Shown here piece after piece: positions 57,509 through 64,000 of a DNA stretch of 64,000 nucleotides. The stretch lies in contig JAQISU010000115.1 of NCBI GenBank assembly GCA_029339505.1, positions 4,257,001-4,321,000 of the forward strand. Reading direction: 5' to 3'. Positions within the stretch are counted from its first letter, which is position 1. Each line of letters starts with the position of its first letter. The position numbers and the translations under genes were made by a program. The notes beneath the pieces were generated by a model. The model saw nothing but the letters and a program-made list of their open reading frames with translations. It searched no databases and was not told where the DNA came from. Source of the stretch: Unio delphinus (lineage: Eukaryota; Mollusca; Bivalvia; Unionida; Unionidae).

Positions 57509-57773
57509 AGCAGCAGAGAGGGTGAACCCTACAACGTTTTCAGACAAAATTTTGATTGAATCATTAAAACGATCCTTCCTACGATCTCATTTTAACCAAA
57601 AAAAATGTCTCAGGGGCAAACCCTACAACGTTTTCAGACAAAAAATTTATTGAAATCTTAATGAGCTTTCCCTACGAAATCTCATTTTAACTAAAAAAAT
57701 GAAAACGGAGACTTTTACGATTTTTTAATCAATTTTGGTCGCAACTTGTTGTCATCCACCCTCTCTGCTGCTA
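57509..57773. repeat. Left terminal repeat of copy B, internally folded
   Basis: It starts AGCAGCAGAGAGGGTG (57509-57524) and closes with the inverse CACCCTCTCTGCTGCT (57758-57773). Inside, an ~88-bp unit beginning AACCCTACAACGTTTTCAGA is repeated directly (about 57525 and 57620). The layout parallels copy A's terminal repeat. The ATPase stop lies 27 bp further in. Confidence 0.8.
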
Positions 57774-57800
57774 TGGGTTAACAAAAAATAATAAATGATT

Positions 57801-58460
57801 TTAACCGAATATTTGATCAAGTCCGATACGATATCGTGTCCGAGGATCATGCAAATTTATTGTTGCGAATCCGTGCGGAGTCGACTGAGCATGACTAAAG
57901 AAATCTCGAAATTGATTGAAGTCCATATCAGAACACCATGTCTGCCAAATATTTCTAAGAGTATGAGTATCAACTCCGTTGAATACAGAAAGAATATTGC
58001 AGTTATCTCTGATGACTTTTGGAACCTGAGTGTAGCGTTGAGTGACATATATCACGTCAGTGTTTTTGTGACGCCCACGGGAAAATATTCTAGCAGGATT
58101 TTTTTGTTTATCTAACATTATATCGTCGTATACGACTAAATTGTTAATATCTCCATCAATATCATCAATGCTCGGTGCTTCATCGATATCGGTTATAAAC
58201 TCAATAATACCCTCTCCGGATTTTTCTACCGCGCTGTTGTTAAAATCTTTTAGCACTTCATAACATCGTTGATCATCTACGCTAGGGGCAATTAAATACA
58301 ACTTATCCCATTTCATCCATCTCATTATTAAATTGAGTAACAATTGCGTTTTACCGGATCCAGATGGCCCGATTATAATCATCCGGATAGAGTTTGGTAG
58401 CGCTGCATGATGCTTAACTGGTTCCCTTGTTTTAGTCGTTGAAAAATCAATTATATCCAT
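57801..58460 (-). CDS. ATPase: DNA-packaging ATPase (FtsK/HerA, A32-like)
   Basis: This 219-residue ATPase has Walker A GPSGSGKTQLLL, Walker B NNLVVYDDIM and the sensor-like stretch DVIYVTQRYTQVPKVIRDN typical of Polinton/A32-type genome-packaging ATPases. In relatives it drives genome packaging into the capsid. I prefer the ATG at 58458-58460, preceded by TATAGAAAT; a start four codons upstream (58472) is possible but would leave only 5 bp to the divergent gene. The frame is intact. Confidence 0.9.
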   Translation of the reverse strand: MDIIDFSTTKTREPVKHHAALPNSIRMIIIGPSGSGKTQLLLNLIMRWMKWDKLYLIAPSVDDQRCYEVLKDFNNSAVEKSGEGIIEFITDIDEAPSIDDIDGDINNLVVYDDIMLDKQKNPARIFSRGRHKNTDVIYVTQRYTQVPKVIRDNCNILSVFNGVDTHTLRNIWQTWCSDMDFNQFRDFFSHAQSTPHGFATINLHDPRTRYRIGLDQIFG

Positions 58461-58477
58461 ATTTCTATACATAAATT
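58461..58477. promoter_or_regulatory. 17-bp divergent spacer, ATPase / zinc-ribbon gene
   Basis: The two divergent start codons are separated by only 17 bp (ATTTCTATACATAAATT). It is A/T-rich with TATA-like words on both strands. Any promoter must therefore be extremely compact or lie inside coding sequence. Confidence 0.45.
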
Positions 58478-59005
58478 ATGGATCTATATTGTGTGAAGTG
58501 TAAAACGCGTACTGGCACAGATGACTTGACGACGATTACAACTAAAAATAACCGATCAGCGCTTTCTGGTAAATGCGTGCAATGTGGTACAAAGAAATTT
58601 AGATTTGTGTCTATGAGATCTGATTTTAAAAAAAACGAGGAGGTGATATCGCAGCCAAATTGGCAAAGCTCCCTGGAACCCCATGGGCAAAGTACCCCGG
58701 AGAAAAGCACCTTCCAGGATATAGCTACTGTGGACCGGGAACCAGACTTGATATCAGACTCAATGATCAAAATCAGTCCCGACCCGGTGAAGAACCAATA
58801 AACGCCAATAAACGCCATTGATAAGGCCTGTCACCTTCATGATGTTGCTTATAAAAGCAGCAATCTGCAACACAGGCATCTAGCAGATGTGAAATTAATT
58901 CATGCGTTAAATGCTATTCCTGATAAATCCTTCAAAGAAAAATTGGCTTCATTTTTGATAAAATCGGCTATGAAAAGCAAATTGATGTTAGGTGCCGGTA
59001 ATTAA
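58478..59005 (+). pseudogene. Zinc-ribbon plus PLA2-like protein, broken into three frames
   Basis: The first frame (58478-58801) starts with a zinc ribbon, YCVKCKTRTGTDD then CVQCGTKKFRF, of the YCVKC/CxxCG type common in Polintons. Two other frames continue the gene. The stretch 58636-58821 holds YCGPGTRLD, like the calcium-loop region of virion PLA2 domains, and 58814-59005 holds ACHLHDVAY-type HD dyad sequence. The first frame change lies at an A-run with heptamer AAAAAAC (58630-58636); the second coincides with a tandem 10-bp duplication CCAATAAACG (58795-58814). In related elements ribbon and PLA2-like parts form one protein, probably for entry. This copy is probably inactive. Confidence 0.75.
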
Positions 59006-59009
59006 TAAT

Positions 59010-59945
59010 ATGGAATCAATTTATTATTCCCCAAGAGGATACTGGAGGGGTAAATCAGCAGTCCATAAACTCGCTAGCGCTGCAAAAGTGAAAAAAACCA
59101 CTGCGGCTAATTGGTTATCCAAACAGGCACTATGGCAAATTTATCTACCACCGCCTAAACAAATTCAATTCTCGCATTTTGATGTGACAGTTCCTAATGA
59201 AGTTCATCAGGCTGATATATTATTTCTGCCACATGATCGTGGTTACAAATACGCTTTAACCGTAGTTGATATTGCAAGTCGATACAAAGAAGCAGAACCG
59301 TTAAAAACAAAATCAGCCACTGAAGTCGCTTCTGCATTTGAAAGGATTTATCGACGAGGTCCTCTGCACTGGCCAAATCTATTGCAGGTTGATCCTGGCA
59401 AGGAATTTCAGGGTGCAGTGTTATCTACAATGAAACATCATAATGTCACCATACGACGAGGGCATACTGCGCTACATCGCAATCAGGCCATTGTAGAACG
59501 ATTTAATCGGACGATTGCTGAGCGGTTATTTGGATATCAATACGCAAAAGAATTCATCCAAGAAAAAAGATCCCGTGAATGGGTTAAAAGATTACCATCT
59601 GTGATTACTGCACTGAATAACGAGATTACTAGAACAATCAACATGAAACCTATCAACGCGATTAAAAAGAAGTCAATACCTGAAAAACCGCAAAAAGATT
59701 TCAAAGAACCAATTCTTGGTAGTAATGTCATTGTGAGGTACTTATACGAACCAGGAGAGCTTGAAGGGGGTAGAAAAAGGGCTACTGATCCTATTTGGAG
59801 TGTTACTGCACACAAGATATCTAGTATAACACGATCAACTGGTAGACCTCCAGTCTATAAACTGGATTCAACTGCCCCTCAACGAGGATTTACTCGACAA
59901 CAACTACAGGTAATTCCCGAGGATACTCAATTGCCATGGTCTTAA
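59010..59945 (+). CDS. INT: Polinton-type retroviral-like integrase
   Basis: This 311-residue integrase has the rve core with the catalytic triad D69 (HQADILFLP), D128 (LLQVDPGKEF) and E163 (AIVERFNR), D128 and E163 being 35 apart. The N-terminal segment YYSPRGYWRGKSAVHKL to TAANWLSKQA is the helix-turn-helix region typical of Polinton integrases. The C-terminal part (DPIWSVTAHKISSI) resembles the SH3-like tail. I use the ATG at 59010, after TTAATAAT. Its stop TAA overlaps the replicase stop on the other strand. It joins the element into host DNA. Confidence 0.92.
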   Translation: MESIYYSPRGYWRGKSAVHKLASAAKVKKTTAANWLSKQALWQIYLPPPKQIQFSHFDVTVPNEVHQADILFLPHDRGYKYALTVVDIASRYKEAEPLKTKSATEVASAFERIYRRGPLHWPNLLQVDPGKEFQGAVLSTMKHHNVTIRRGHTALHRNQAIVERFNRTIAERLFGYQYAKEFIQEKRSREWVKRLPSVITALNNEITRTINMKPINAIKKKSIPEKPQKDFKEPILGSNVIVRYLYEPGELEGGRKRATDPIWSVTAHKISSITRSTGRPPVYKLDSTAPQRGFTRQQLQVIPEDTQLPWS

Positions 59946-60910
59946 CTAGCACCGTTGCGTCTATTGCACTCAAGACAAGTCAACATCACATTGTTTCTGA
60001 CATGACCGAGATTGTTATTTTTTCTGTCTACGGTGAATTGGCGAGGATCCTTATCCGAATACTGCCAACGCATTATACAATTGCAACTCGCGCAGTGATT
60101 ATTCTGTTGTTTCTTCAAAGTGATTATTAATTCAGCATCAATATCAAATTCTCGTTGTTTTTTTTTGTCCTGTTGTTTGTAACCGGAGAGTTTTTTATCA
60201 ATAATTTTAACATCAATATCATCCATTGTTGTGTCATTATCATCGAAAACAATTCTTCGAAGTTGATTTATTTTTCGTACTCTGGATACTGCGAGATAGA
60301 CTAAATTCGACCATTCAATGTGATTATCCACCATCCAAACAATTGTATCCGATATAGTCAATCCCTGTGAAGAGTGTATTGTTGCTGCGTATCCTAGCGT
60401 CCACGGGGATTTATTAGCACCCAATGCATTTTCGACGACGCTGATATCAACCAGCACAATATCATTTAATACGAGAATTTGTTTTTCACTCTGTCCTGGA
60501 ATATCAACTTCAATGTTCTGTTTTCGTGTATCCAATGGCCTATAACAAAGGGGTACTGGAAGCGTTGCAAATTTTTCTTTATGCAATTCAAATAGCTTCA
60601 TCTGAAGTGTGTCCCTGACTATTTTTCTACTTGCAATTATCAAATCATTTGGTCTCCATGTTTCCCAGAAATCATTCATTGGAGTTTCTGAAATCACTTC
60701 ACGCGCTATTTCGCATTGGATTCTATCTGGTTGTAATCTAATTAGCGCTTTGAATTCTCGTAATCGTTCATCAATTGATCTATAATCAGTGGTAATTTCT
60801 TCATAATAGTCTACAAAACCCCTTAGCCATTCATGTGGAGATGCACCGACAAATGGTGGTGGTTGGCCGTGATCACCGCACATGACGACTTTTGTGTTTT
60901 TGTTTAACAA
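59942..60910 (-). CDS. Replicase segment 3: SF1 helicase C-half plus HNH domain
   Basis: The frame follows directly after a TGA (60911-60913) and is in the same frame as segment 2. It opens with helicase motif III (VVMCGDHGQPPPFVG). Motif V GYAATIHSSQGLTI and motif VI YLAVSRVRKINQL follow, then a C-terminal HNH/zinc module with CASC, FTVDRKNNNLGHVRNNVML and CLEC. The TTG at its first codon is not a plausible independent start, so this is the 3' part of the broken replicase gene. Confidence 0.8.
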   Translation of the reverse strand: MLNKNTKVVMCGDHGQPPPFVGASPHEWLRGFVDYYEEITTDYRSIDERLREFKALIRLQPDRIQCEIAREVISETPMNDFWETWRPNDLIIASRKIVRDTLQMKLFELHKEKFATLPVPLCYRPLDTRKQNIEVDIPGQSEKQILVLNDIVLVDISVVENALGANKSPWTLGYAATIHSSQGLTISDTIVWMVDNHIEWSNLVYLAVSRVRKINQLRRIVFDDNDTTMDDIDVKIIDKKLSGYKQQDKKKQREFDIDAELIITLKKQQNNHCASCNCIMRWQYSDKDPRQFTVDRKNNNLGHVRNNVMLTCLECNRRNGAS

Positions 60911-62701
60911 TCACTCAAGAAATGTTTGTAATACATCTAATGACACTGTGCATATTTCATCCCAAATGATGATTTCAGGAATGAATTTATCACCCATACG
61001 CTCAGGAGTCCATTTGTCACCCTTCCATCGAAAGAAGCTGTGGTAAGTACAGGCATTTACCCCTCGCTGTATCATCTCTCTGGCAAGTCTGTGAGTCGGT
61101 GTTAACACAATCATGGCTGACCGACGAAATAATTCAATTGCACGAGTTGTCTTTCCTGACCCACCACAACCGTTTAAATAAACTGTCTGGTATCTACATA
61201 CTGGATCAGATACCGGTGGTGCATTACAAAGTTCTGATTGAATTTCAATACGGTTACAACAAAGATATTTATCATCCATGGCAACGTCTGCGGATTCACA
61301 ATACTCATGTAGCATCTCCTTTTTAAATCGCCAACGCCCCCAATTTTCTTCGGGATCTGTGAATTTAGCTACAGCTGATTTGTACTTATTGTGTATATAC
61401 ATCGAATCAGTGGCCACTCTAACCGCGGTATTAGGAAATCTATTTATCATCGAAAATAGATTAATAGAAGCATAGGCTAGCATTGAACTTCTCAAATGTG
61501 TGTACTGGGAATTATATCCATCACAGTAGGTAACAACCGTACCTAATTTCTCACCATTGGATAGAAAAGCATCCTTACGGGATACAAGTTTTCCCTGTTT
61601 CATTAAATCCGCTACAATAAAATCGTATTCAGCGACGTCTATGATCAACCGCGAAGAATATTTTGCATTGTCGTATCGTCCACCCTGGGTAAATTTACCG
61701 ATTATTCTTCGTCCGAGATCCTTTGCTTGTTCTTTTTTACTTTCAAATAACTTCTTAGACCAATTTATGATTTCTTCTTCACTGAAATCTGGACACTGTT
61801 TTCGTAGTTCGCTGATTATTCTATCTAGATCGGGTTGTGGTAGCCAAACTTCTTTCTGAGCTCGATAGCATATAATAGCCTCGGAAACAATCAACGATAT
61901 TAGCATACCACAATCAATCATATATCTCAATAGTACTATTGGCATCCAGGCCTTTTCAGATAGGTGTCTACCGAGCCAAACATAACTACACGGATGTAAC
62001 CCTGTAGCGAGTTCAAATGATATCACACGAGCGAATCCGGTTAAATCAAAATCAGGCAATGGTCCATTAATCGCAACACGAGTCATTTCATGTGTGGGGT
62101 GTCCAAATCGTTTGAAGTACTCAGCACATTCCCCATATCCGAGAAAACTTCCGGGATAACACGCGGATATATCAATTGAAATCATACCATCACGTGAGTA
62201 TTTCGTATTCCACAGTCCTCCATGACCAAATTCGACGCAACTCAATTTAACATCCTCGAGAAAATCACTTCGTGTTGGACGCCATGAGTTCTTTTTTCTT
62301 GCGAAGTGAGCTACCACTGATGGAATAGTAAAACTATCCGTGAGTAGTTTTTCATGGGAATTCTCCGGTGAAAAATCACTAGCGATTTTTCTCATTCTGT
62401 TATCTAATTCTTCAACGCGATATAATTCACCATTTGGTCTTACAAATTGATCGAATCCTATTTCGGGATCTTCATCACTTCTAAGTAACCACACTGACAC
62501 AGGATCATCTTTACACAACGCATGAATAGCATCAAATAATCTCTCTTCATAGAAAACATCCCCGACGAACTCCTTAGGGATATATTTCACGGTTCGTTCT
62601 CGTGGAAATAATGTTACCGCAGGTGTCCACGCGTGTTTGTTATGATCAATAATCTGTATTGGCGCTCCATTTTTGTTATATTTCGGTTCGTATAAAACCT
62701 C
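60911..62701 (-). CDS. Replicase segment 2: family B-like polymerase core and helicase N-half
   Basis: Open from just after the TGA at 62702-62704 to the TGA at 60911-60913, 596 codons. The first possible GTG (62590) is used for residue numbers here. Polymerase motif A is IDISACYPGSF (D140) and motif C VATDSMYI (D395). GKFTQGG near 299 may serve as motif B. No upstream DxE exonuclease motif is seen. SF1 helicase Walker A GCGGSGKT (474-481) and Walker B IIWDE (541-545) follow. This fusion differs from the protein-primed polymerase usual in Polintons; I recall similar fusions from arbuscular mycorrhizal fungal and invertebrate genomes. Confidence 0.8.
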   Translation of the reverse strand, partial: EVLYEPKYNKNGAPIQIIDHNKHAWTPAVTLFPRERTVKYIPKEFVGDVFYEERLFDAIHALCKDDPVSVWLLRSDEDPEIGFDQFVRPNGELYRVEELDNRMRKIASDFSPENSHEKLLTDSFTIPSVVAHFARKKNSWRPTRSDFLEDVKLSCVEFGHGGLWNTKYSRDGMISIDISACYPGSFLGYGECAEYFKRFGHPTHEMTRVAINGPLPDFDLTGFARVISFELATGLHPCSYVWLGRHLSEKAWMPIVLLRYMIDCGMLISLIVSEAIICYRAQKEVWLPQPDLDRIISELRKQCPDFSEEEIINWSKKLFESKKEQAKDLGRRIIGKFTQGGRYDNAKYSSRLIIDVAEYDFIVADLMKQGKLVSRKDAFLSNGEKLGTVVTYCDGYNSQYTHLRSSMLAYASINLFSMINRFPNTAVRVATDSMYIHNKYKSAVAKFTDPEENWGRWRFKKEMLHEYCESADVAMDDKYLCCNRIEIQSELCNAPPVSDPVCRYQTVYLNGCGGSGKTTRAIELFRRSAMIVLTPTHRLAREMIQRGVNACTYHSFFRWKGDKWTPERMGDKFIPEIIIWDEICTVSLDVLQTFLE

Positions 62702-63889
62702 TCAGGTTATCGTCATAACGGTTATTGGGAATCGTAATGATGTTTCTAATTTAGCTATATCAGAAATCTTTGCACCATGCTGTTTCACTGTCAGTTCCCA
62801 CTCGGTTATTTTCCTACGTCGCAGATCAGTTAGTTTATTTCCTCGGGATGCATTTGTGAAGTGTTCTATTATTCGTTCTGCTACACAATTAAGCCCTGAC
62901 GAATATTTCATAGGAGCTAGTTTTGCGATATCGGGTTTATCATTTAACGGATATATCCCATAAACCATTGCTGTTACGGGATAAGATCTTTCGTAGTATG
63001 GCTTATCGATTCCGGTTAGAATTCCTGGTTTGGAATCTCTACTCACAATGACAGCTTTTTTATTCTTGAGGATTGGTTCAAATTTATCCCTAATGATCCA
63101 TTTACCATCGACTTCGATAATGAATTTGATTCGGAAAAAATGCCGTTTTTCCCCAACACGTGAAATTATCACTGCTGCTTTTTCATCATTCATGGTAGCG
63201 TCAACAACACCATCAATTCGAAATGTTGACCAACAATAAGATGCTCCATCACGCTTGAATTCATTAAAACAGTCTCTGATTTTACTAATCATGGCTTTAT
63301 CAAGAATTGTATTCTTTGGTGTATTAGAAACTATATCGAGATTGAATTGAGCATCTTTCCAGGGTAATCTCTTGGACGTTTTTTTTGGTTTATCGAGATT
63401 AAATTTAGGACTAATTTTTAATAATCTCTTAAACTCTTTCATGTTTCCGTCTCTTGGACGTTTGAGATTAAATTTAGGATTAATTTTGTTACGTTTTTTG
63501 GGTTTATCGAGATTAAATTTAGGACTAAATTTTAATAATCTCTTAAACTCTTTCATGTTTCCGTCTCTTGGACGTTTGAGATTAAATTTAGGATTAATTT
63601 TGTTACGTTTTTTTGGTTTATCGAGATTAAATTTAGGACTAATTTTTAATAATCTCTTAAACTCTTTCATGTTTCCGTCTCTTGGACGTTTGTTACGTTT
63701 TTTTGGTTTATCGAGATTAAATTTAGGACTAATTTTTAATAATCTCTTAAACTCTTTCATGTTTCCGTCTCTTGGACGTTTTTTGGGTCTATCGATATTA
63801 AATTTAGGACTAATTTTCAATAATCTCTTAAACTCCTTATCAGCATTGAATTCAGCATTTTTCGAAGGCGTTCTCCTTAATTCCCTCAT
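62702..63889 (-). CDS. Replicase segment 1: repeat-bearing N-terminal region
   Basis: 395 residues from ATG 63887-63889 to TGA 62702-62704, in the same frame as segment 2. The first ~170 residues are a basic repeat (KEFKRLLKISPKFNLDKPKK units). The rest is homologous to the 1-640 frame of copy A, with CFNEFKRDGASY, IIRDKFEPILKNK, EHFTNASRGNKLTDLRRRK. It is the N-terminal domain of the polymerase-helicase protein; its function is unknown. Confidence 0.75.
   Translation of the reverse strand: MRELRRTPSKNAEFNADKEFKRLLKISPKFNIDRPKKRPRDGNMKEFKRLLKISPKFNLDKPKKRNKRPRDGNMKEFKRLLKISPKFNLDKPKKRNKINPKFNLKRPRDGNMKEFKRLLKFSPKFNLDKPKKRNKINPKFNLKRPRDGNMKEFKRLLKISPKFNLDKPKKTSKRLPWKDAQFNLDIVSNTPKNTILDKAMISKIRDCFNEFKRDGASYCWSTFRIDGVVDATMNDEKAAVIISRVGEKRHFFRIKFIIEVDGKWIIRDKFEPILKNKKAVIVSRDSKPGILTGIDKPYYERSYPVTAMVYGIYPLNDKPDIAKLAPMKYSSGLNCVAERIIEHFTNASRGNKLTDLRRRKITEWELTVKQHGAKISDIAKLETSLRFPITVMTIT
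63373..63860 (-). repeat. In-frame minisatellite in the replicase gene
   Basis: Five copies of a unit encoding KEFKRLLKISPKFNLDKPKK, some extended by a segment with KINPKFNLKRPRDGNM. All unit lengths are multiples of three. Copy A has a single unit at this place. Confidence 0.9.
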
Positions 63890-63931
63890 GCTATAATTAA
63901 AACAAGCATTTAAATGAAGAATTTATATATA

Positions 63932-64000
63932 ATGAATCACTGCAAGTGGCTTATGATTGGATCAGTAACCCCGTGTAACAAATCATGCAGAAATGAGTTT
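63932..64000 (+). CDS. Cys-rich probable zinc-binding protein (partial, runs off window)
   Basis: The first 23 codons (MNHCKWLMIGS and onward) match the gene at 683-1012 in copy A, with seven differences in 69 bases. The spacer to the divergent replicase start (63890-63931) is conserved too. The rest lies beyond the window. Confidence 0.8.
   Translation, partial: MNHCKWLMIGSVTPCNKSCRNEF

Larger units (their letters stand above)
57509..64000 (+). mobile_element. Polinton/adintovirus-like element, copy B (left part)
   Basis: The left end of a second copy, cut by the window end, in the same orientation as copy A. Gene order is ATPase (minus), zinc-ribbon/PLA2-like (plus), integrase (plus), replicase (minus), Cys-rich gene (plus). 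It carries several lesions: two in-frame TGA codons in the replicase and frame breaks in the zinc-ribbon/PLA2-like gene. It is inserted into LINE RT sequence, downstream of the last SERGEF exon found. Confidence 0.87.

Noticed and set aside
63372..63896. 174-codon plus-strand repeat protein (LGLSRLNLGLIFNNLLNSF)
   Set aside because: It is the antisense of the in-frame repeat in the replicase; the minus strand has the conserved domain.
1..64000. The two edge regions as the two ends of a single 64-kb virus
   Set aside because: The middle contains intron-bearing animal genes, and both flanks repeat the same gene (replicase start and Cys-rich protein), so they are two copies.

Overview
The window is metazoan nuclear DNA, most likely from a lophotrochozoan such as a mollusc; the species cannot be fixed from sequence alone. 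The host part is AT-rich, intron-rich and dense in minisatellites, LINE and SINE remnants. It carries two recognisable animal genes in head-to-head arrangement: NFYA on the minus strand (coding exons found between 16.57 and 34.64 kb) and a SERGEF-type RCC1-repeat gene on the plus strand (coding exons found between 45.19 and 55.13 kb). A shared promoter region lies near 44.7-45.2 kb.

The two edges of the window hold parts of two copies of one integrated dsDNA virus-like element of the Polinton/Maverick/adintovirus kind, in the same orientation. Copy A (1-11,056) is the right part of an element. It holds the start of the replicase gene (minus strand), a Cys-rich protein, an HNH endonuclease, a control-like region, and a morphogenesis block: a coiled-coil protein, a pVI-like protein, a double jelly-roll major capsid protein, a PX-like protein, an adenain-type protease, a coiled-coil/beta protein, a two-TM protein and a candidate penton/minor capsid protein. 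The right terminal repeat closes it. Copy B (57,509-64,000) is the left part of another element: terminal repeat, packaging ATPase (minus), a broken zinc-ribbon plus PLA2-like gene, a retroviral-type integrase, a very large polymerase-helicase-HNH replicase (minus) interrupted by two in-frame TGA codons, and the start of the same Cys-rich gene. The copies overlap by about 1.2 kb of homologous sequence, so a full element would be about 16.8 kb. Every gene visible in A is open, while B is decaying. Both copies are inserted into LINE reverse-transcriptase sequences.

Between them: a LINE remnant (11.06-12.39 kb), a 62-bp minisatellite (13.4-14.4 kb), the NFYA gene with many intronic tandem arrays (including a 2-kb, 26-bp satellite and a 27-bp array that repeats an NFYA splice donor), a non-autonomous hAT element with a perfect 8-bp target duplication (24.06-25.98 kb), a 4.26-kb DNA transposon with a decayed unclassified transposase inserted into a TA-rich minisatellite (36.2-40.5 kb), the NFYA/SERGEF promoter region, a LINE with a SINE inside it in SERGEF intron 1, further minisatellites, and a second LINE into which element B inserted, apparently inside a SERGEF intron.

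The most distinctive system is the viral element. It pairs a Polinton-type capsid/ATPase/protease/integrase set with an atypical replicase in place of the usual protein-primed polymerase. It uses very short AT-rich promoters almost abutting its start codons, and it is sprinkled with short hairpins, several of them at gene ends.
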